From Manduca sexta (lineage: Eukaryota; Arthropoda; Insecta; Lepidoptera; Sphingidae), in the NCBI RefSeq assembly GCF_014839805.1, contig NC_051118.1, positions 3,774,391 through 3,838,390 of the forward strand: DNA of 64,000 bases, read 5' to 3'. Positions within the stretch are counted from its first letter, which is position 1; every line of letters starts with the position of its first letter. Made by a program: the position numbers and the translations under genes. Below, piece after piece: positions 63,781-64,000 of this stretch. The notes under the pieces are model-generated. The model saw only the letters and a program-made list of their open reading frames with translations, did not search any database and was not told the origin of the DNA.

Positions 63781-64000
63781 TAATTTATTAGAGATAAAAA
63801 TGAATACCCCCAACATTTGTGTGGGCATATCTTTGAACATTAATAAGGCTTTCTGCCTACATTTTAGTGGGTTCTGCTTGCATTTTAGAGGCTTCTGCTA
63901 GCACGCGAAAAGCTTCTGTCATAATACTAGTAGCTTTGGCCGAGGTTTCTGCTTGTATGCAAGAAGCTTCTCGGTCACAACTCTTCCAGCGTTGGCAAGT
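63781..64000 (-). CDS. Partial reading frame with Ala-Glu repeats, running off the right edge
   Basis: On the minus strand from 64000: CDREASCIQAETSAKATSI, MTEAFRVLAEASKMQAEP, then a TAG and AESLINVQRYAHTNVGG to a TAA. The unit (Q/L)AE(A/T/P)(S/T)K(M) repeats about five times at seven to twelve residue spacing, suggesting a coiled coil. It may be the C-terminus of a host or DNA-transposon-derived protein, with one internal stop. Confidence is low because the N-terminal part lies outside the window. Confidence 0.3.

Noticed and set aside
1..64000. A previously undescribed multi-gene defence or biosynthetic system
   Set aside because: Every coding region with clear motifs belongs to a transposable-element family; remaining frames are short, isolated and without shared context.

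Overview
The window is eukaryotic, AT-rich, and very probably from a moth or butterfly (Lepidoptera). The evidence is a tRNA-derived SINE of a type I know from Lepidoptera (9592-9854), the 3' tail of a lepidopteran-type RTE element (59497-59700), Helitrons with TC...CTAG ends, an R1-like LINE, and insect-style Ty3/gypsy and Ty1/copia elements. No bacterial genes, operons or CRISPR arrays are present. Nearly all recognisable coding sequence belongs to transposable elements (TEs), most of them broken. The one good candidate for an ordinary host gene is a terminal exon on the minus strand (62465-62666). A second weak candidate is a short minus-strand frame at the right edge.

Layout, left to right. 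1-3352: minus-strand non-LTR element with an esterase-like ORF1 and an endonuclease/RT ORF2, running off the left edge. 3376-4570: zinc-knuckle scrap and a hAT transposase C-terminus. 4668-6096: a complete-ended Helitron carrying a truncated Rep/helicase N-terminus and a tRNA-like gene inside a partial tandem duplication. 6100-7239: Tc1-like remnant. 7372-8808: gypsy deletion derivative. 9026-9103 and 9592-9854: SINE copies. 9952-13936: gypsy element with intact LTRs, broken by two DNA-transposon insertions. 14853-22000: RTE endonuclease, two copia remnants, another gypsy, and piggyBac, LINE and possible pogo fragments.

The centre (22006-49221) is one copia element expanded to 27 kb by nested insertions. 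Its two 173-bp LTRs lie at the ends, and its gag-protease-integrase-RT-RNase H is split into pieces. Transposon B (29-bp inverted termini, ATAT target duplication) sits in the protease. Inside B lie a related transposon A, itself split by gypsy element C (24302-29831), and a second gypsy, D (32371-37424). A second large insertion in the RNase H region (about 43095-48885) holds tandem repeats with strong hairpins, bounded by inverted arms.

49222-59700 holds pogo-like, Helitron, hAT-MITE, mariner/Tc1 and RTE remnants with long gene-free stretches. 60430-61880 is an R1-like LINE 5' end with an intact ORF1. The rest is mostly non-coding apart from the host-like exon and the right-edge reading frame.

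Functionally the region is a TE graveyard that can be dated internally: several host-element reading frames resume exactly after an insert and one copy of its target duplication are discounted. I found no convincing new multi-gene system. The most unusual structures are the hairpin arrays, the palindromic transposon footprint at 12142-12184, the inversion inside gypsy D, and the recurrent internal deletions joining RT to integrase.
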